From Candidatus Aerophobota bacterium (GTDB lineage: Bacteria; Aerophobota; Aerophobia; Aerophobales; B3-G15), in contig JAUWZM010000016.1 of the NCBI GenBank assembly GCA_030615365.1, forward strand, positions 1-42,853: a stretch of DNA of 42,853 bases, in the 5' to 3' direction. Each line of letters starts with the position of its first letter. Position 1 is the first letter of the stretch. A program made the translations under genes and the position numbers. Shown here one piece after another: positions 41,321-42,853 of this stretch. Under the pieces are notes generated by a model. The model ran no database searches, was not told where the DNA came from, and worked only from the letters and a program-made list of their open reading frames with translations.

Positions 41321-41379
41321 ATCGAAGTTGAAATTCACAGAATTAGGTAATAAACATGGCATTAAGTCTACGTTAGAAT
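41321..41379 (+). pseudogene. Remnant of the antitoxin-like gene found at 42581
   Basis: Codons IEVEIHRI then, after a one-base shift, GNKHGIKSTLE and TAA. The complete gene at 42581 has AEVEIYKIGNKHGVESVLK, so this is a broken internal fragment with an indel. Confidence 0.65.
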
Positions 41380-41430
41380 AAAGTGATATGAGGATAGATA
41401 AACCTTATTTATGAGCATAGAGGGGAACCT

Positions 41431-41626
41431 TTGGAAAAGATACATTTAACCAGGCATGCTCGGCGTAGAATGAAGTGGAGAAAGATATCTTTAAAGGAAA
41501 TTAAAGATACACTAACCCATTCTAATAAAAGAGAGAAATCACCGGATGGAAAAATTAATTCGGGTTACATATTTAGAGGAAAAGAATTATATTATTGTAA
41601 TAAGTGCAGTAGATAAAAATAAATAA
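41431..41626 (+). pseudogene. DUF4258 putative toxin, frameshifted (module 2)
   Basis: TTG start; KIHLTRHARRRMKWRKISLK EIKDTLTHS (two pieces) is the DUF4258 start, with the R-H-A-R-R-R-M site. The frame ends early in YCNKCSR; shifting +1 near 41590 restores IVISAVDKNK and a stop at 41624-41626, the usual C-terminal strand (compare KIVVTVYWTSK in module 1). The toxin is therefore probably inactive or only produced as a shortened 61-residue form, while its DUF2283 partner is intact. Confidence 0.78.
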
Positions 41627-41639
41627 GGGAGGAAGTACA

Positions 41640-41858
41640 ATGCGAATTGAATATGATCGAGAAGCTAATGCTCTTTATATTCAAATACAGGAAAAATATG
41701 TGGCTAAAACGAAAGAGGTAGAAAATGGGGTATCAATCGACTTTGATGAAGCAAATAAACTTATTGGCATAGAAATACTTGACGTTACGAAACGCTTTGC
41801 TCTCTCTGATATTGTAAATCTTCATGTGGAGAATCTCCCTGTTGAAATGGCTGGTTAA
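41640..41858 (+). CDS. DUF2283 family putative antitoxin (module 2)
   Basis: 72 residues. MRIEYDREANALYIQIQEKY and NGVSIDFDEANKLIGIEILD (about 31-50) are the DUF2283 core. It follows the frameshifted DUF4258 gene by 13 nt. Ribosome-binding site GGGAGGAAGTACA. Confidence 0.85.
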   Translation: MRIEYDREANALYIQIQEKYVAKTKEVENGVSIDFDEANKLIGIEILDVTKRFALSDIVNLHVENLPVEMAG

Positions 41859-41896
41859 AGGAAAAATAGCAACTCACGTTTTACGTCTTACGTACT

Positions 41897-41929
41897 TTAT
41901 AAAAATATCCCCTATCATAAGGACAATGG
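41897..41929 (+). pseudogene. wecB-like gene fragment, copy 3
   Basis: TTATAAAAATATCCCCTATC then ATAAGGACAATGG resembles positions 37784-37811 and 41122-41154 of the other two copies. It is followed directly by GACTAYNN units, as in copy 1. Confidence 0.5.
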
Positions 41930-41955
41930 TCTACCCGACTATATGAGACTAAAGA

Positions 41956-42327
41956 ATGGCAAATATTGATAAATTTGAGGATATTATTGCCTGGCAAAAA
42001 GCAAAAGAGGCAGTAAAAAAAATTTACGAAATATGTAATGAATCCAGTAAGTTTAAAAGAGATTTCGTACTATCTAATCAAATCCAAAAAGCTACAATTT
42101 CTATAATGTCAAACATTGCAGAAGGATTTGGAAGAAGTTCCGATAAAGAATTTGCCAATTTTTTAAATATCGCTAAAGGTTCAATATGTGAAGTTCAAAG
42201 CCAACTTTATATTGCCTTTGGCTTAGGATACATAGATAAAGAAAAATTTGATAATCTCTACCAGTTTCTATTAGAGATAGGCAAATTACTAACAAATTTC
42301 CGAAAATATCTACGAAAGTCCTCATAG
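41956..42327 (+). CDS. Four-helix-bundle protein (S23 / 23S rRNA-IVP family)
   Basis: 123 residues. FEDIIAWQKAKEAVKKIYEI (7-26), QIQKATISIMSNIAEGFGRS (42-61), FANFLNIAKGSICEVQSQLY (67-86) and a final helix KFDNLYQFLLEIGKLLTNFR (in part). The S-NIAEG-GR-S motif is diagnostic. The family was found in 23S rRNA intervening sequences and is also common alone; no rRNA lies here. Function unknown; retained among TA modules. It has a poor ribosome-binding site. Confidence 0.92.
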   Translation: MANIDKFEDIIAWQKAKEAVKKIYEICNESSKFKRDFVLSNQIQKATISIMSNIAEGFGRSSDKEFANFLNIAKGSICEVQSQLYIAFGLGYIDKEKFDNLYQFLLEIGKLLTNFRKYLRKSS

Positions 42328-42334
42328 AGTTACT

Positions 42335-42500
42335 TGACTACCAGACTATCAGACTACAGTACTACTGGACCATATTGACTATCATATTCTCCACCTGGGT
42401 AGGGGAGACTTTAGTCTCCCATTATCCTGCCATTGCGAAGGGGAAGCAATCTCGGGTTCGACTACAAGACTACCGGACTATATGGACTACATGGTGTACT
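42335..42500. repeat. GACTAYNN arrays and dispersed repeats
   Basis: Units at 42335-42382 and 42461-42500. Between them are CACCTGGGTAGGGGAGA (42391; part of the 40283 repeat) and CCATTGCGAAGGGGAAGCAA (42430), which recurs from 36394 together with the following GGGTTCGACTAC. Confidence 0.75.
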
Positions 42501-42502
42501 AC

Positions 42503-42545
42503 TTGACGGTTAGGTTAATTATTATATAATGTTCAATGATTGAAC
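42503..42545 (+). promoter_or_regulatory. Promoter with GTTCAA-type operator (copy B)
   Basis: -35 TTGACG (42503-42508), 16-nt spacer, -10 TATAAT (42525-42530), then GTTCAATGATTGAAC (42531-42545), a perfect 7-bp inverted repeat around one base. It lies 35 nt before the ATG at 42581. Same layout as 38747-38789. Confidence 0.7.
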
Positions 42546-42580
42546 AAAGATTAATGGAAATTCGGAAAGGAGGTGTTGAA

Positions 42581-42853
42581 ATGCCGACAATTGAGGAGAT
42601 TGCTAAAACTCTTGATCTTGACCCTATTGAGTTAGAGAAGAAAAGTTTAAGATTCTTTTTAGAAAAAGAGTTAAGAAATGCCGAGGTTGAAATTTACAAA
42701 ATAGGGAATAAGCACGGAGTTGAGTCTGTTTTAAAGTTAGATGAAAAGCTAAAAAGAGGAGAGATTAAAGAGGAAGATATGTTTGAGGATTTTATGGAAT
42801 TTGAGTTTTTAGAGAAAAGAAAAGAGAAGATACTAAAAGCATTAGAAAAAGTT
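42581..42853 (+). CDS. Antitoxin-like protein (partial, 3' end beyond window)
   Basis: 91 codons visible, open at the window edge. PTIEEIAKTLDLDPIELEKK, then FFLEKELRNAEVEIYKIGNK and a highly charged Glu/Lys helical tail. Its residues 8-25 look like a small DNA-binding start. The pattern suits antitoxins placed before PIN or RelE-like toxins, but the partner lies outside. A strong ribosome-binding site (AAAGGAGGTGTTGAA) and the shared promoter-operator precede it. Confidence 0.7.
   Translation, partial: MPTIEEIAKTLDLDPIELEKKSLRFFLEKELRNAEVEIYKIGNKHGVESVLKLDEKLKRGEIKEEDMFEDFMEFEFLEKRKEKILKALEKV

Noticed and set aside
36423..42500. CRISPR array from regular GACTAC repeats
   Set aside because: Units are about 8 bp, degenerate and contiguous; there are no spacers of constant length and no cas genes.

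Overview
The window is AT-rich DNA from an uncultured-type anaerobic bacterium. Family-level clues are a Na+-type V-ATPase, many substrate-binding proteins, expanded URO-D-like and sulfatase-like paralogues, an island of toxin-antitoxin (TA) modules, and abundant degenerate short repeats. A candidate phylum such as Aerophobota or Atribacterota would fit, but this is inference. No rRNA, tRNA or CRISPR array was found.

Region 1 (1-28044, minus strand) is a carbohydrate-type catabolic locus. Read in the direction of transcription it holds: a GH172-type (DUF2961) hydrolase, a URO-D-like protein, a sulfatase-superfamily protein, a second URO-D-like protein, two family-5 solute-binding proteins with a collapsed sulfatase pseudogene between their genes, a LacI-family regulator, another sulfatase-superfamily protein, two more URO-D-like proteins, two 700-residue DUF6259-type TIM-barrel proteins, an alpha/beta hydrolase, a secreted DUF4185 (GH183-type) protein, a family-1 solute-binding protein with two permeases, and a third family-5 binding protein cut by the window edge. 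DUF2961 and DUF4185 together suggest a furanoside substrate such as a D-arabinan or similar glycan.

The locus appears to be tied together by one regulator. The lacI gene has a TTGACA-N16-TANNNT promoter with an adjacent operator. The same promoter-operator recurs in front of the family-1 transporter operon, the left-edge binding-protein gene and the GH172 gene. In two of these the copy also carries the first 16-17 codons of lacI followed by a stop, and then a conserved hairpin leader containing AGGAGGTGA. The hairpin leader occurs in five copies, in front of non-homologous genes, so it behaves like a portable regulatory part. Segmental duplications explain much of the paralogy.

Region 2 (28045-36324) starts with a non-coding stretch holding the fourth promoter-operator, two 56-57-nt cloverleaf-like palindromic repeats and a possible 6S-like structured RNA. 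It continues into a plus-strand run: DUF4416, a long transaldolase/FSA-like protein, UvrB, V-ATPase subunits K and E without the rest of the complex, a WbpA-like nucleotide-sugar dehydrogenase, and a fusion of a WbpB-like oxidoreductase with a WbpD-like acyltransferase.

Region 3 (36325-42853, plus strand) is a TA island: RelE/ParE-like, HicBA (twice), DUF433/DUF5615, another RelE-like pair, DUF4258/DUF2283 (twice, one frameshifted), a four-helix-bundle protein and a partial antitoxin-like gene. Most modules are separated by arrays of an approximately 8-bp degenerate repeat (GACTAYNN). Fragments of a wecB-like gene, a RelE-like toxin and an antitoxin-like gene lie among them. Several modules share one promoter-operator, TTGACN-N16-TATAAT followed by GTTCAA-N3-TTGAAC, even though the proteins they encode are unrelated.
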